Source: Bolinopsis microptera (taxonomy: Eukaryota; Ctenophora; Tentaculata; Lobata; Bolinopsidae). From it: a DNA stretch of 64,000 bases. The position numbers and the translations under genes are program-made. Below, piece by piece: positions 26,225-38,976 of this stretch. The notes under the pieces were generated by a model. The model was given only the letters and a program-made list of their open reading frames with translations. It did not search any database and was not told where the DNA came from. Location: contig NC_087081.1 in assembly GCF_026151205.1 (NCBI RefSeq), forward strand, positions 1,113,386-1,177,385. Direction: 5' to 3'. Within the stretch, counting starts at the first letter, position 1. Every line of letters starts with the position of its first letter.

Positions 26225-29200
26225 AGTAACTGGTAATGCACCCCTGGGGGAGGAAGAATGTTCCATTATAAAACCTCTGTCTAACAGACTGATCTGCAAA
26301 TTATTCTAATTATATATCTCAATAATTCAAACTGCAGCCTTGTTACAGGGATCTCAAGTGATTGCGAAACGCACGTGCTGTTTAATTGCTTGCACGTGCA
26401 GTTAGTTCAGGCTTTCTGTTTGTTGAAATGTGTCACGTGGTGTGGAGTATGTGTTGTGATTGGTTGAGATTTGCTGTTTTACCGTTTGGAACGCTGATGG
26501 GGACATGTAAGCAGCTGGTGGCTGGTCGTGTGACCAGTGATGTGATTGAGTAGCCTCCCCACAATAGGCTAAACACTTGTCCGGAGCTTGAAGTGGTAAA
26601 TGGGTTTACTGAGGTTCTGTATAGGTTTAATTGGGTTTTGTGTCACATTGGGATCTGTGACCCACATTGGGATTTACGTCTCCCTGAGTTTTGTGTCTCA
26701 TTTCTATGGACACATAGAGATGTAATGATTATTGTATTCTCCAGAAACGTTTATGCCCAAATTCTTTGAAAAAATAAATGGGCAAACGACTCAAGACGAT
26801 GAATTTGAGGGCAAATATAAATTCTAGTCCTAAGGTTTGGTTTCCCGCCATTTTACCGTCACATTTTCTAAACGTGAACAATTTTGTGAACTCAAAATAT
26901 ATGTATTGAAGGAGCATGATAATTCAGGAATGTTTCGAGGTGATGTTGGTTGCCAGCTTAGCAACGTTCCGTTCCGTTGCTACATAACATCAACTCTCTG
27001 CATCGTGCATCAGAATTGTACATTAGAGAATTGTTTGAAACGGATTCCAGAGATTGGACTTAAGTTAATTTGAACATGTAGTGTAGTATACCTAGATCAG
27101 CCGTAATATGATTAAATGCTCATCTTAAATCCTACCCATTTTAAGGTGATATCGGCTGCATATTTTCTAAGGCCACCTCAATTGTCTACAACCGTGTATT
27201 GAAATGTCATGCCTCAATTATCGAGGGTTCGCGCCCTCTTTATCACCTTATCTGGTAACCTTTCAACGATTAATTTGTACGTGCAACTTCAACAGGGACA
27301 AATCACCGTGCATTATAAGTGCTGAAAAGAGGAGGGAAGATGATAATTTAACTTACTAAATTATAGAATTACAAATTCTAGATTCTTTGTTCTAATTCAT
27401 GGATCAAGGTGTTTTTGATGAATTCCAAAGCTTTCATTACTAAAGCTCATCTCATTTGTCAGCAACTCTTCCATCAAATGAGTAATAAGGTGTACTAAAA
27501 AGCGAAGGTAGTAAGTAGAATTAATCTGCACCTTGCTTTTTGGTAATGAGTCTATGATATGTGCTATTTGTCATTGTGTCAAACATCTGTCCTAGAATTT
27601 CCAACTGAACAGTAAGATTACAATCAAGGATGAAATTTGTGTCATATTATTCCTTGATGAGTGGAGCTCATTTCACGGTATCTTGATGAATTATTAAAAC
27701 AAGTTTCTATCTAGTTAGCAGAATTACTGTGCACCTGGGTAATTATTCAATTTCAAATGTCATCTGTCAGTATGTCTCATAACTGTCTCTGTATTTCCAG
27801 CGGAACATTACTCCCAGATATACCTGCTTGAGATGAAGTTCGTGTCACATTAGTCATTGATTAGTGTCAAGTTTATGTCACAGTAGGTCCATATAGACCG
27901 GCAGAATTCTGTGTAGCCCATATAGACCGGCAGAATTCTGAATTCTCATAAAGTACAATTATCTACTCTAGCTGTTCATGTAATATTTATTGGTTTAAAA
28001 TTAATAAAAATCGTCAACCCCGTTATATATTAACACAGCTAAATTCTAATAAATCAGCACTGTGGCAACGGCTATATTTATTGGTTTAAATGTTAAAATA
28101 AATGTTGACAGCCTCTAAATTGTGAAATTAAAGTGATCAATAAATACTGCTTTGAGACTTCTCGCTGGTTTTTGACAGTCATGATCGATTTACATTATAA
28201 TCTTCTCCAATTATTTGTTGCCAATTTACAGTGTCAATTCGATAAAAGGTCCCAAACAAACCTCCCAAAAAGGTATAACACCCCAGAAAGCATCTCGCAC
28301 TTAGTCACTAAAAGCAGCAATCCAGCTCCCCCTCCTCCAACCAGGTCTCCCCACCACCTCCACGTGACCACCCCAACCAATCACCGTGGTGCTCCAATCA
28401 CGTGATGGCATTTGTCCAGGCACCTGTTACTATAGTGATTAGACCCTGAGGGCCAGTTTGACAGAGTTTTGCTTTATTAGCGCTGTTCATGCTATGTTGC
28501 ACGTGCGTTTCCATAGCTGTAGGGACTTGTTAGGCTGTAAAGGGGATAATAACAGTCTACTGTTATAGTGTAATATAGTGTATTATAGTGCACGTTTTAC
28601 GGAGATCTGTTCGTAAAATATATTGTTGCTTTTTCCTTCCAGAATATTGTAAATGATCTACAGAAAAATCAGTAAAATAATACATCTAAATCTAATGATA
28701 TATTGTGTCTAATGAAATGAACATAGTTGTGTCAGACGCTTGTAGTCATTAACGGCACCGCATCTATTGAAGTTGTAGAATTAAATAACCTGAACATTTT
28801 AAAATCCAAGATGGTTGATGAATATTGAGAGACACTCATAGTCATATCACCCCATACATTACACCCTCAGTAATCTACCATGTCACTAAAATTATTTGTT
28901 ACATAGTACTATAGTGTTGACTGTTGAAAGTATTAAAACATGTATATTTCATCGTAGACTAAAGTCTGAAACCTGGTTTTGAACTTTGAGTTTGTAGTAC
29001 CAACTACCGAATAACGCTCCTGAGTCGTGGATATTTATTTAATCATCGACTTGATCCCTTATTTAAACACCTCCCCACAACTGTCGACACAACTACATAA
29101 AGTTTAAATCTAGTTTAAAGTACGTCTGTTATGAGCTTATCCTCCAGTCAACTCCGCTGGATTTATACGTACTTATCCTACATTTTCTAAGACAATTCCT
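26225..29200. other. Non-coding stretch with E-boxes and diverged duplication
   Basis: CACGTG occurs near 26372, 26395, 26435, 28362, 28399 and 28501; the 26435 and 28399 sites neighbour CCAAT boxes. A diverged direct duplication lies at about 27590-27875, and two copies of a 28-bp unit (CATATAGACCGGCAGAATTC) at 27890-27945. No exon could be supported. Confidence 0.4.
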
Positions 29201-29202
29201 TC

Positions 29203-29373
29203 CATGTACACTGCTGACTGCAGTGTATACCGCATACTTTACTCAAGTCCCGGAATGCTAGCTACACTGCTGACTGCAGTGTATACCGCATACTTTACTC
29301 AAGTCCCGGAATGCTAGCTACACTGCTGACTGCAGTGTATACCGCATACTTTACTCAAGCCCCGGAATGCTAG
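29203..29373. repeat. About 57-bp tandem repeat, 3 copies
   Basis: Three copies of a unit beginning TACACTGCTGACTGCAGTGT (an inverted repeat) and ending CCCGGAATGCTAGC. Only one substitution (AAGTCCC versus AAGCCCC) was noticed. Confidence 0.95.
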
Positions 29374-30280
29374 CTCCCAGAAATATCTGAGAAGCCCTAC
29401 TCCGCAGAATCCCCCTCTTCTTCTGATTTTCAGTTTCTAACAGCTGTCATTATGATATTAGTCTAATTGGGGCATTAATCGGGATTTAAACACAGGTTGA
29501 AGTGATTAACGAAAGGTTAATTTCCCTCAGTCACACTATCAACTCATTGTGTAATGGCAGATGTTCATTTTGAGATAATATCAATTAATGGAGTGTAGTG
29601 TTGAAATGCCCTGTCACCAAGCTTGTTGGAGGTTGCCATGACAATTATATCTCCTGGCCAATCAAGATACGACTTTTCTCTCGTGACATGGAATGAACCA
29701 ATCATGTCTCAGCACTTGTTGGGCATAAGCCAATGCGATGTCAGGTTCATGAAGCAAGGAGTCAACTTGGTATTAAAGCCAACTTTAAAAGTTAGCCGTC
29801 CCGGATTCAGTACAACTAAATATCAAATGTACACGTTGCTTTAAAAGTAGGTGAAATGTACGAATATTTGGTATCTGACTGCAAGTGTAGTGTCAGTACC
29901 TGCCAACTCTCTTGCCAATCTGTACTCTCTAAAAGTATAATAATAATCAAACTTTCTTCCCTAAACTCCAATACAGAGCTAGGCTATTTATTGGAAATAG
30001 AACTGCAGTGTTGTAATTTTATGCACTAACTTTAGTATTCTCCTCTGTCAGTTTTTGCACAGTAACTGCACACATAACACACGTGTATATACGTAATAGA
30101 TAACTAATATTATGAAGGAGTAGATAACGATGGTATAAATGCATTAACACGATCATGTAATCGTGATAGTCGCGGCAGTTAACGATATTATGAAGGAGCA
30201 CGTGAACCAAAATGAAGCGCTAGTTGCAGCTGTCCTCCTTTACATAGATTGACACACGTCATTATCTTTTTTATCCCGAC

Positions 30281-30583
30281 AAAATACAGCATTGTCACTG
30301 AATACACTCCGTTAACACTGCAAGTCTGGTAAAATACAGCATTGTCACTGAATACACTTCGTTAACACTGCAAGTCTGGTAAAATACAGCATTGTCACTG
30401 AATACACTTCGTTAACACTGCAAGTCTGGTAAAATACAGCATTGTCACTGAATACACTACGTTAACACTGCAAGTCTGGTAAAATACAGCATTGTCACTG
30501 AATACACTACGTTAACACTGCAAGTCTGGTAAAATACAGCATTGTCACTGAATACACTTCGTTAACACTGCAAGTCTGGTAAA
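30281..30583. repeat. 50-bp tandem repeat, 6 copies
   Basis: Six copies of a unit beginning AAAATACAGCATTGTCACTG and ending CACTGCAAGTCTGGT. One position varies among C, T and A (CTCCG, CTTCG, CTACG), marking sub-families. Confidence 0.95.
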
Positions 30584-30805
30584 ACTGAGGGTGTCAAATA
30601 TATATAACCTACCCGCACGGTAGTTTATCCTTCTTAACAGTCTGGTGAGAATGTACTAGGTGGTTAGTAGTTTATAAGCTGACTTATTAAAGTCAGTGTA
30701 CGGTGTGAGCTAGCAAACTGCCAATTAGCAGGCCGGACTTGTAGTATCCTGAACTGTGTGTAACTGTTGGAATCCAGCTTTAACTGCTTTATATCCAATA
30801 TCCGC

Positions 30806-31111
30806 TCCAACACACACCTTGCTTTACGTATCATTACATTATTTAGAGTGGTGTGGGGTCGTGCTCCAACACACACACACACCTTGCTTTACGTATCATT
30901 ACATTATTTAGAGTGGTGTGGGGTCGTGCTCCAACACACACACACCTTGCTTTACGTATCATTATTTAGAGTGGTGTGGGGTCGTGCTCCAACACACACA
31001 CACACCTTGCTTTACGTATCATTACATTATTTAGAGTGGTGTGGGGTCGTGCTCCAACACACACACACCTTGCTTTACGTATCATTATTTAGAGTGGTGT
31101 GGGGTCGTGCT
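30806..31111. repeat. 55-68 bp tandem repeat, 5 copies in two length classes
   Basis: Units begin with a (CA)n run followed by CCTTGCTTTACGTATCATTA and end GGTGTGGGGTCGTG. Long units keep an extra ACATT that short units lack, and the order is long, long, short, long, short. A frame through the array (LLYVSLHYLEWCG) is a repeat artefact. Confidence 0.95.
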
Positions 31112-31829
31112 TGTAATTGGTTATCTGTGGGTCTTAAGAGGATCTTGATTCAATCAAATAACTAATTAAATATAGCCAATGAATTTGATTTAAGTTCTCG
31201 ATTTCTCGATTTCTCGATTTCACCAATTTCCGTGCCATCAAGCGGAATCCGTAACTATAGTGAAGATCCGTAACTATAGTGAAGATTTTTAAAAACTCTG
31301 AAAGCCTCTGAAATTGTTGTAGCATATGTAATTGCTTACTTCTTGTGGGGAGGAACCTAGAAATGAGAGTTAAATGTCCGTATTAAAACTTTAACCTCGT
31401 TAAACCACCAACATGTAACTAGACCATCCGGCCCTACAAAACAGCGCCAAAAACACACTTTGAGTAGGAAACTCCTGCCATCCACCAATAAATGAGTTGC
31501 ATTTAACTCACGTGATGCAAACCGGCCAATCAGCGAGCTGCGTTTGGGTCTTGTGAGGGCGGAGTGTAAGCCTGTGATAAATGTTGCAGCACATTTTGAG
31601 TAGGACATTTTTACAATTCCATGTTGTTATGAGTCGGGGGCTAAAGAGGGTGGTACACATACTTAGATACTACTCAAAGTTAAAAACGAAGCCCTCAATT
31701 ATTGTAATCTACATCTAGAAATAGTAAGATATCTCCCTCGTGTCCCCGACTGAGAGCTAACAACTAATATGTCTCTCCCTTTCTCTTATCAAGGGTTAAC
31801 AATAACCCCTCCCCTGCTCAGTAACAGGG

Positions 31830-32035
31830 CGCTAACAGGAGCCCACCATGCACCACAACTCAGAATCTTCCCAGGAGTTTCACAGTTTCAGACCCTGGAG
31901 CGGTTACCAGGTTACCAGGTTACCAGGTTACCAGGTTACCAGGTTACCATATAACAGGAGCCCACCATGCACCACAACTCAGAGCATTCCCAGGAGGTTC
32001 ACAGTTTCAGACCCTGGAGCGGTTACCATATAACA
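31830..32035. repeat. Direct duplication around an 8-bp repeat
   Basis: A block of roughly 70 bp (AGGAGCCCACCATGCACCAC ... GACCCTGGAGCGGTTACC) occurs at about 31837-31912 and 31956-32029. The first copy is followed by five ACCAGGTT-type 8-bp repeats. Confidence 0.9.
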
Positions 32036-33039
32036 GGGGGATCATGCACCTCTCCCTGGCTAACTGGCGGTGTGTGTGTGTATTTGGTGCTTGTTGCTGC
32101 CCTGGTGGAGTCAGGTTCACGGGTGGGAATTCCTCATGCAGTCTCATCAGTAATATAGTATGAGTAATGTGAGTGTAAGGACTGAGGGTTCGTAAGTTTT
32201 GGACTTTGGGAGAGCTCGGTTCGGACCTCAGATATAAGTCTGTGAGTAAATTTACAATAGTTATATTTGGATTATATGGTTTGGAAATCGCCCAACGGAC
32301 CTATTCATGGTGACCTAGTACTCCATTTTTAGATCTTTGATTACGATCAGGGTTATAAATATAGGTACGTGAAGAACCTCATGGTATGAAGAAACTTTGC
32401 TTGAATTTTTACGTGGTTGATTCTTCCAGGTGTTTAGCAAGCAGACTCTCTAGAATAACTGGTCCACAAATCTAAAATATGTTCTGAAACTGGGTCTAAT
32501 TGGGCAGGCCAGGCCCCTGGTACCTGACAGGTACCTTTCTGATTAACTTAGTTTAAAAGGTAACCACCGATGTGATCAGTGTAACCTACTTACTCAATAC
32601 TCATGAAGTACTGAGAACTACGTGATCCACGTGTGGTAGATTGAGATTAATATGAGGAGGTGGGGTCTCCAGTCTCCACAGACCCACTAGCTGATCACTC
32701 CGCAACCAATCCGATAGTATCAGCTGGCTTACAAGCAGCGTCTTGCCACGCCCGATCGGTTTCTACAAGCTGCTCGGAGAAAGATGTTGATTAAATGATT
32801 GGATACTATTAGATAATTGAAGTGACAAACTTGGCTAATTGAGCTCTATTGGTAGATGATGGATGAGATTAAAGCTAGTCCGCCTTACTGACTGTATCCT
32901 CGGTTTCTTGATATGTATTCTGAAAACTTTCTGCGGGTTTCTGTAACCAGTATGAAAGATATCGCGCCAACAGGACTATGGTAGCAGCTATGTTATTAAC
33001 TTGTTGCTTGTTTTCGCGGGAGATATGATTCTACCAATC

Positions 33040-33305
33040 CCAGATGGTTTTGAGACTCACGTGATGGTTGCCAGCCAATAGGATGGCTTCATGAGAGCTC
33101 TCCACCAATACAATTGTGCCATTCTGTGAGGTCGCTATAAATAGCTCTTAGCTTCCTGATAGTACCCCCACATCCTGCCAAGCCAACTGCGGGTAATTCA
33201 AACCAGCCAATCAGAGACAAGCATGCCGCTAGCCAGCCAATCAGTGCTCGAGAAAACAGGCAGGTCGACCAATAAGATGGTGCAATGAGTATCACGTGAG
33301 GGGTA
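33040..33305. promoter_or_regulatory. E-box / multiple CCAAT / E-box cluster
   Basis: CACGTG lies at both ends (near 33059 and 33294). Between them are five CCAAT boxes near 33074, 33103, 33208, 33238 and 33269, three in the form GCCAAT. This density is typical of NF-Y plus bHLH-zip control regions, but no gene start is recognised beside it. Confidence 0.4.
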
Positions 33306-33509
33306 GGTTATGAGTGGAAGTTAAGGAACCTAGGGTACCTGTTGTTAGCCTGCAATTTAGCAGGGATATGATGTCACAAGGAAATGTATGATCAGTTAGG
33401 GTCGGGGCGAGGTTTGCTGCATGTACACTCGGGCCCTAATAATGGGTCAAGATTTTGGTAGAAGGTAGAATAGACAGAATTATCAAACTTAATGTTTATA
33501 CCAGGGTCA

Positions 33510-33753
33510 GGGTCTCACCTTTTGTCTGCTGAGCCGCCAGACAAATCAGTTTTGGCAAAGTTTCCACGAAGGGTCTTACCTTTTGTCTGCTGAGCCGCCA
33601 GACAAATCAGTTTTGGTAAAGTTTCCACGAAGGGTCTTACCTTTTGTCTGCTGAGCCGCCAGACAAATCAGTTTTGGCAAAGTTTCCACGAAGGGTCTTA
33701 CCTTTTGTCTGCTGAGCCGCCAGACAAATCAGTTTTGGTAAAGTTTCCACGAA
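33510..33753. repeat. About 62-bp tandem repeat, 4 copies
   Basis: Four copies of a unit containing TTTGTCTGCTGAGCCGCCAG and GTTTCCACGAAGGGTC. Copies alternate between GGCAAAG and GGTAAAG, indicating two-unit duplication. Confidence 0.95.
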
Positions 33754-34685
33754 ATGATAAACGGGGATATAGCGCTCAATTTACACTTCAAATCAGTTTA
33801 TCCTAGTTTGTTTTGAGTGGACGCCGGTATATCTACTAGTACTAATATTTCAGCTTGAAATTTATCATTAGAGAGACTGCGGTCCTAAATGTTGGAAGTA
33901 AATTGTATCCACAGGATAAAAAAAAGGTAGATTTTTGGCACTCTGACTATATATCATATAATTACTTTAACTCTGTCTACCAATCAGTCCTTTAAGTTAT
34001 ACTCTCATTTTATTAATTAATGCTCCACTCAAAATCTACAAGAATGATTTCATTATGACTTCAAATATACCCGTTGAATTCCTGACCAATCCTGAAATCC
34101 GAGATTCAAGATTAATAAATTCTGATGACGAAAAATTAAGCAGATTTCTAGAGCCAAAATTATACCACATCTTTAAATAAAACCACGTCTTGAATCGGTC
34201 CATTATCTTAATACAATTACACCATATATTCTGCTATCATTAAACGTGTAAGAACATGTAACCTAAGACTGGTTAAACCCACTTTTGCTTGAATCTATGC
34301 TTTTTTCATGACCAGGAAATGATTCATGTGGCTTCACTGGTTTCAATTGATAAACAATGCCACAATCCACATGCTCAATCCACATGGACTAAAATGAAAA
34401 ATCAACCTTATTTACTGATATAATGAAGTAACTCGTCTAGAATCATTACAACTGAAAAAAGTGAATACTGCGTATTAACGTTTCATTCAAAATTATTGGC
34501 ATTTTTGATACCACCACCAGGTACCACTTTAGTATCAACACTGCAAATATATTACATTTATCGAAGGAAATACGTTTAAAATGTGAATATGAGGGTTATC
34601 TGTGTAAAACGCGTTGAAATATGCATATTACGTAACCAACCAACTGTGACAAATGTTCATAGTTATATTTTCTAAGAGATATTAA

Positions 34686-37344
34686 CCCATTAGGGACGAT
34701 AGGGTCGTTTACGACCCACCTTTTCTAGAGGCTATAGAGGACAAACCAAAATACTAAATGCCACGAATCTTTCGCACATATGCTCAAAATTTATTGGGCT
34801 ACATTATTGACTTTCCAGTCGAGACCCAATTAATCACTAACAACTAAATAATTAGGCTAATTAGTCGCCATAATTGGAAAATATTTCACTTAACTTCTTG
34901 CCTTGATTGGGACATTTAAACTTTATGTAGGCTTATTTTGTTGAGGACAAAATAGTTGCGGGCAACGATTCCCTTGAGACATATGAAAAGCCCGTGATAA
35001 TCAGATGTTCACAAACAGAGCTAGACGCTGTTTACTAACTGCGGTCGCATACGACCCACTCGTCCGGGTCGCAAACGACCCATCACGGTTTTTCGGCTTT
35101 AACTTCTGAAACAAAGACGTTAGGATAAAATAAAAACTGTAGCATAAGTTTAAAAAATATGGTCAATACTGTGTGACTCTAACTTTAAAAAATAACGAAT
35201 TTGGGTCATGAACGACCCACTCGGCTCACTTGCTTATTACTACATATGTCCATGTTACTTCTTGAATTCAGCTTAAAACATGACATCATAAGTGCAAAAT
35301 CGCCTCTCAGCAAGTGATAATCATCATAAACTACGAAAAATCGGTAAAATGGGTCATTAGCGACCCACTAGGACCACAAAATTTATTAATTAAATATAAT
35401 GTTGTCAAACTTTTACAAATATTAGTATAAAAACATGTTATATCTTGGTCATTACTCCTGTACGTTGATTTACCTTTTAAAATCGATCAACTGGGTCAAT
35501 AACGACCCACTTGGAAGTTGAACCACGTCATCAATTATCAGTATCATGCTGCTCCACCATCAAGAAAGACACACGTCGGTCTTAATTCCACGCAAACCAC
35601 GGTGGCTGACAACTAGCCCTTCTGATATCCAGGGCCAACTGAAGGGCCGTCATCACTCATCAAAGAGCTGCGAGAATAACACTACTGCATATGCCTGGAG
35701 TTGCGTCCTGACTATGGTGCGTGGAAATCTGTACCGAAAGGACCGTGGCCGTGCCGCAAAAGAAAAGGAAATCGGCCCTCGTTCCTAACTTGCTAGGTTA
35801 GCCATGCTGTTGTTGTTGCTTATTAGATTCTGTTACCTTTTTCGTCAATTTCGAATCTTGGTAAACGACCTGCTACAACCCACCGCTTGAGACCCAGGGT
35901 CCCACGGTGATCAGATCATGTCAATCCCCTGAACGAAGTATACGAGATATGCTGTAACCTTGGGTAAATACTGAAAGACGAGTGGTCAAATTGCATAATC
36001 TAATCCAACATGCCAAACTGTTTGAGGTTCCTAGAAAGTACGAGAATAACTAAACAACTGATGCATTCAGATTGCTACATCTACTCTGTGAAGGACAGGG
36101 AAAAAGCCCCCCCCCCCCCCCCCCATCTGGCTGGCGGTGCTGCAACCTGCAATCTCTCAGACCTCGTTGTGGGTAACAAACCCCGCAACAACGAAGCAGC
36201 TTTTAAAAAACGAAAAGAAGTATTACGTAATCGGCCGAGAGGGAAGGGGTCAAGGGGGGTTTCCATATGATTACGCTTGTGTCATTTTGACATAATAGCT
36301 ATGTGGTGGGGGGGGGGGGGGCGTAAAAATTGTCCAATAAGTGATTACGTAATATATGAACGGCCCCTAAGAAGTAAAGAAAGGAAGCTGCGAAGAGAGT
36401 AGATGCAGCCATCTGAAATCTGAATCCAGCAGTTGTATAGTTCTTCTTGGACGTTCTAGGAATCGGGAAAAGATAGGCATGTTGTTTGCTGTCTCGCGAC
36501 ATTACGGTCGTGTTCTAACAGCTAATTAACTCGCCTACCTATCAATCCAATTCTGCCCATTATTATATTTGTCAGTGATTGGGTGACGTGATCTGCAGAT
36601 CACCGTGAGACTCCAAATCTCAGGAGGGCTAGTGGTCAACCACCCGTGGTTTGCGTGGAATTAAGACCGACGAGTGTCTTTCTTGATGGTGGAATAGCAT
36701 GATACTAATAATTAATGACGTGGTTTAACTTCCGAGTGGGTCGTTATTGACCCAGTTGATCGATTTTAAAAGTTAAATCAACGTACGGGAGTAATGACCA
36801 AGATATAACATGTTTTAACATATAACATACTAATATTTGTAAAAGTTTGACAACATTATATTTAATTAATAAATTTTGTGGTCCTAGTGGGTCGCTAATG
36901 ACCCATTTTACCGATTTTTCGTAGTTTATGATGATTATCACTTGCTGAGAGGCGATTTTGCACTTATGATGTCATGTTTTAAGCTGAATTCAAGAAGTAA
37001 CATGGACATATGTAGTAATAAGCAAGTGAGCCGAGTGGGTCGTTAATGACCCAAATTCTTTATTTTTAAAAAGTTGGAGTCACACAGTATTGACCATATT
37101 TTTTAAACTTATGCTACAGTTTTTATTTTATCCTAACGTCTTTGTTTCAGAAGTTAAAGCCAAAAAACCGTGATGGGTCGTTTGCGACCCGGACGAGTGG
37201 GTCGTATGCGACCATAGCTGTATCTTTTAAAGTAAACGAGATACAGATTAGCTTTTTTTGATACCTCATTTTTGCTGTAATGTGACCTAGTGTGTTAAAC
37301 GGCATCAAAATCGGCAAACTTTAAAACTCGTCGTCCCTAATGGG
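34686..37344. mobile_element. PiggyBac-like non-autonomous element, 2.66 kb
   Basis: Both ends are flanked by TTAA (34682-34685 and 37345-37348), the target used by piggyBac transposons. The terminal inverted repeat CCCATTAGGGACGA is exact for 14 bases. Inside are long inverted arms of about 570-580 bp (35041-35611 and 36632-37215) around a 1-kb centre. The arms hold recurring palindromes of the form GGGTCGTTAACGACCC (variants near 34701, 35046, 35070, 35206, 35350, 35497 and mirror positions). No transposase frame is seen; short frames of 60-86 codons show no DDD core or Cys-rich tail. The centre has an 18-base C run (36107-36124) and a 14-base G run (36308-36321). Confidence 0.85.
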
Positions 37345-37379
37345 TTAATATCTAGCACCTGGACATATCACACTCAGAC

Positions 37380-38333
37380 CACCAGATGCCACACCACACC
37401 CCACACCCCCTCTTCACAAGCCACTCCCCATCTGTTGCACACCTCCCCTCCCTACACCACACACCACACCCCATCTTCACAAGCCACTCCCCATCTGTTG
37501 CACACCTCCCCTCCCTACACCACACACCACACCCCCTCTTCACAAGCCACTCCCCATCTGTTGCACTCCTCACACCACACACCACACACCACTCCCCACA
37601 CCCCCTCTTCACAAGCCACTCCCCATCTGTTGCACTCCTCTCCTCCCTACACCACACACCACACCCCCTCTTCACAAGCCACTCCCCATCTGTTGCACAC
37701 CTCCCCTCCCTACACCACACACCACACCCCCTCTTCACAAGCCACTCCCCATCTGTTGCACACCTCCCCTCCCTACACCACACACCACACCCCCTCTTCA
37801 CAAGCCACTCCCCATCTGTTGCACTCCTCACACCACACACCACACACCACACACCACACCCCTCTTCACAAGCCACTCCCCATCTGTTGCACTCCTCCCC
37901 TCCCTACACCACACACCACACCCCCTCTTCACAAGCCACTCCCCCTCTTCACAAGCCACACCCCATCTGTTGCACTCCTCACACCACACCCCACACCCCC
38001 TCTTCACAAGCCACACCCCATCTGTTGCACTCCTCACACCACACCCCACACCCCCTCTTCACAAGCCACACCCCATCTGTTGCACTCCTCACACCACACC
38101 CCCTCTTCACAAGCCACACCCCATCTGTTGCACTCCTCACACCACACACCACACACCACACCCCCTCTTCACAAGCCACACCCCATCTGTTGCACTCCTC
38201 CCCTCCACACACCACACCCCCTCTTCACAAGCCACTCCCCATCTGTTGCACTCCTCCCCTCCACACACCACACACCACACACCACACCCCCTCTTCACAA
38301 GCCACACCCCATCTGTTGCACTCCTCTCCTCCA
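37380..38333. repeat. C-rich satellite, about 20 irregular copies
   Basis: Variants of a 40-60 bp unit built from CCCCTCTTCACAAGCCACTC, CCCATCTGTTGCACTCCTC and (CACAC)n stretches. The + strand is almost free of G. Long overlapping frames run through in two + frames and on -, but all are His/Pro/Ser repeats lacking other features, so I do not call a gene. It begins about 30 bp after the piggyBac-like element. Confidence 0.9.
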
Positions 38334-38761
38334 GGATTTGAATTGGAATCTGTGGCCCACACTTTGCAAATCCCTTTTCCCTGGGGACTTCAAGATGCGT
38401 AATCTCTGATCATGGTACTCGCAATTCGATAATTCAGCGGAAATCATCGAAAATTTGGCGCTTTCATCGATGATCGGGCCGACATTTTTTATTGACGCGA
38501 ATCCCATATTCTCAATTAAACCCTTGTCTGATCGAAAAGTCCCGATTATTAAATGTTGATACGAAAATGATAATCCTAGAAGATCTCTGGAAGATGATCC
38601 GAATTCCAGAGATCATTTTCGAATTACACAACAATGGTCATCTCGCAGGAACGAGTTGATAACCTTCAGCCAATCATATCACCGGACTCCACTTGATTGA
38701 CCAACCAGGGCTCAATATCTCATAAACGGTGGCACTCCACTTTCGTAATTGAATCAGTGAG

Positions 38762-38976
38762 CTGTTGAGTGCGCCCTGACAAAACTCCGGAGACCTCGTA
38801 TCAGATCAGTTATCACAATTGAGGGAGTCACGTGTCATGACGTCACACACCACGTGTCATGACGTCACACACCACGTGTCATGACGTCACACACCACCGG
38901 ACACTGTTGAGTGCGCCCTGACAAAACTCTGGAGACCTCATATCAGATCAGTTATCACAATTCAGGGAGTCACGTG
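38762..38976. repeat. CACGTG/CRE minisatellite between 73-bp direct repeats
   Basis: A 73-base block beginning CTGTTGAGTGCGCCCTGACA and ending GGGAGTCACGTG occurs at 38762-38834 and 38904-38976 with three mismatches. Between them are three copies of a 22-bp unit, CACGTGTCATGACGTCACAC plus AC. The same 22-bp unit fills the cassette at 5.35 kb. Confidence 0.95.

Noticed and set aside
27143-27255. tRNA-like hairpin (GGTGATA...TATCACC with GAGGGTTCGCGCCCTC)
   Set aside because: The loop lacks the conserved T-loop A, spacing to the closing stem is wrong, and no D-arm or anticodon arm fits.
37386-38409. Long open frames of 324-338 codons on + and 174 on -
   Set aside because: They are translations of one C-rich satellite in several frames at once (His/Pro/Ser strings) with no unique sequence; nothing favours one frame.
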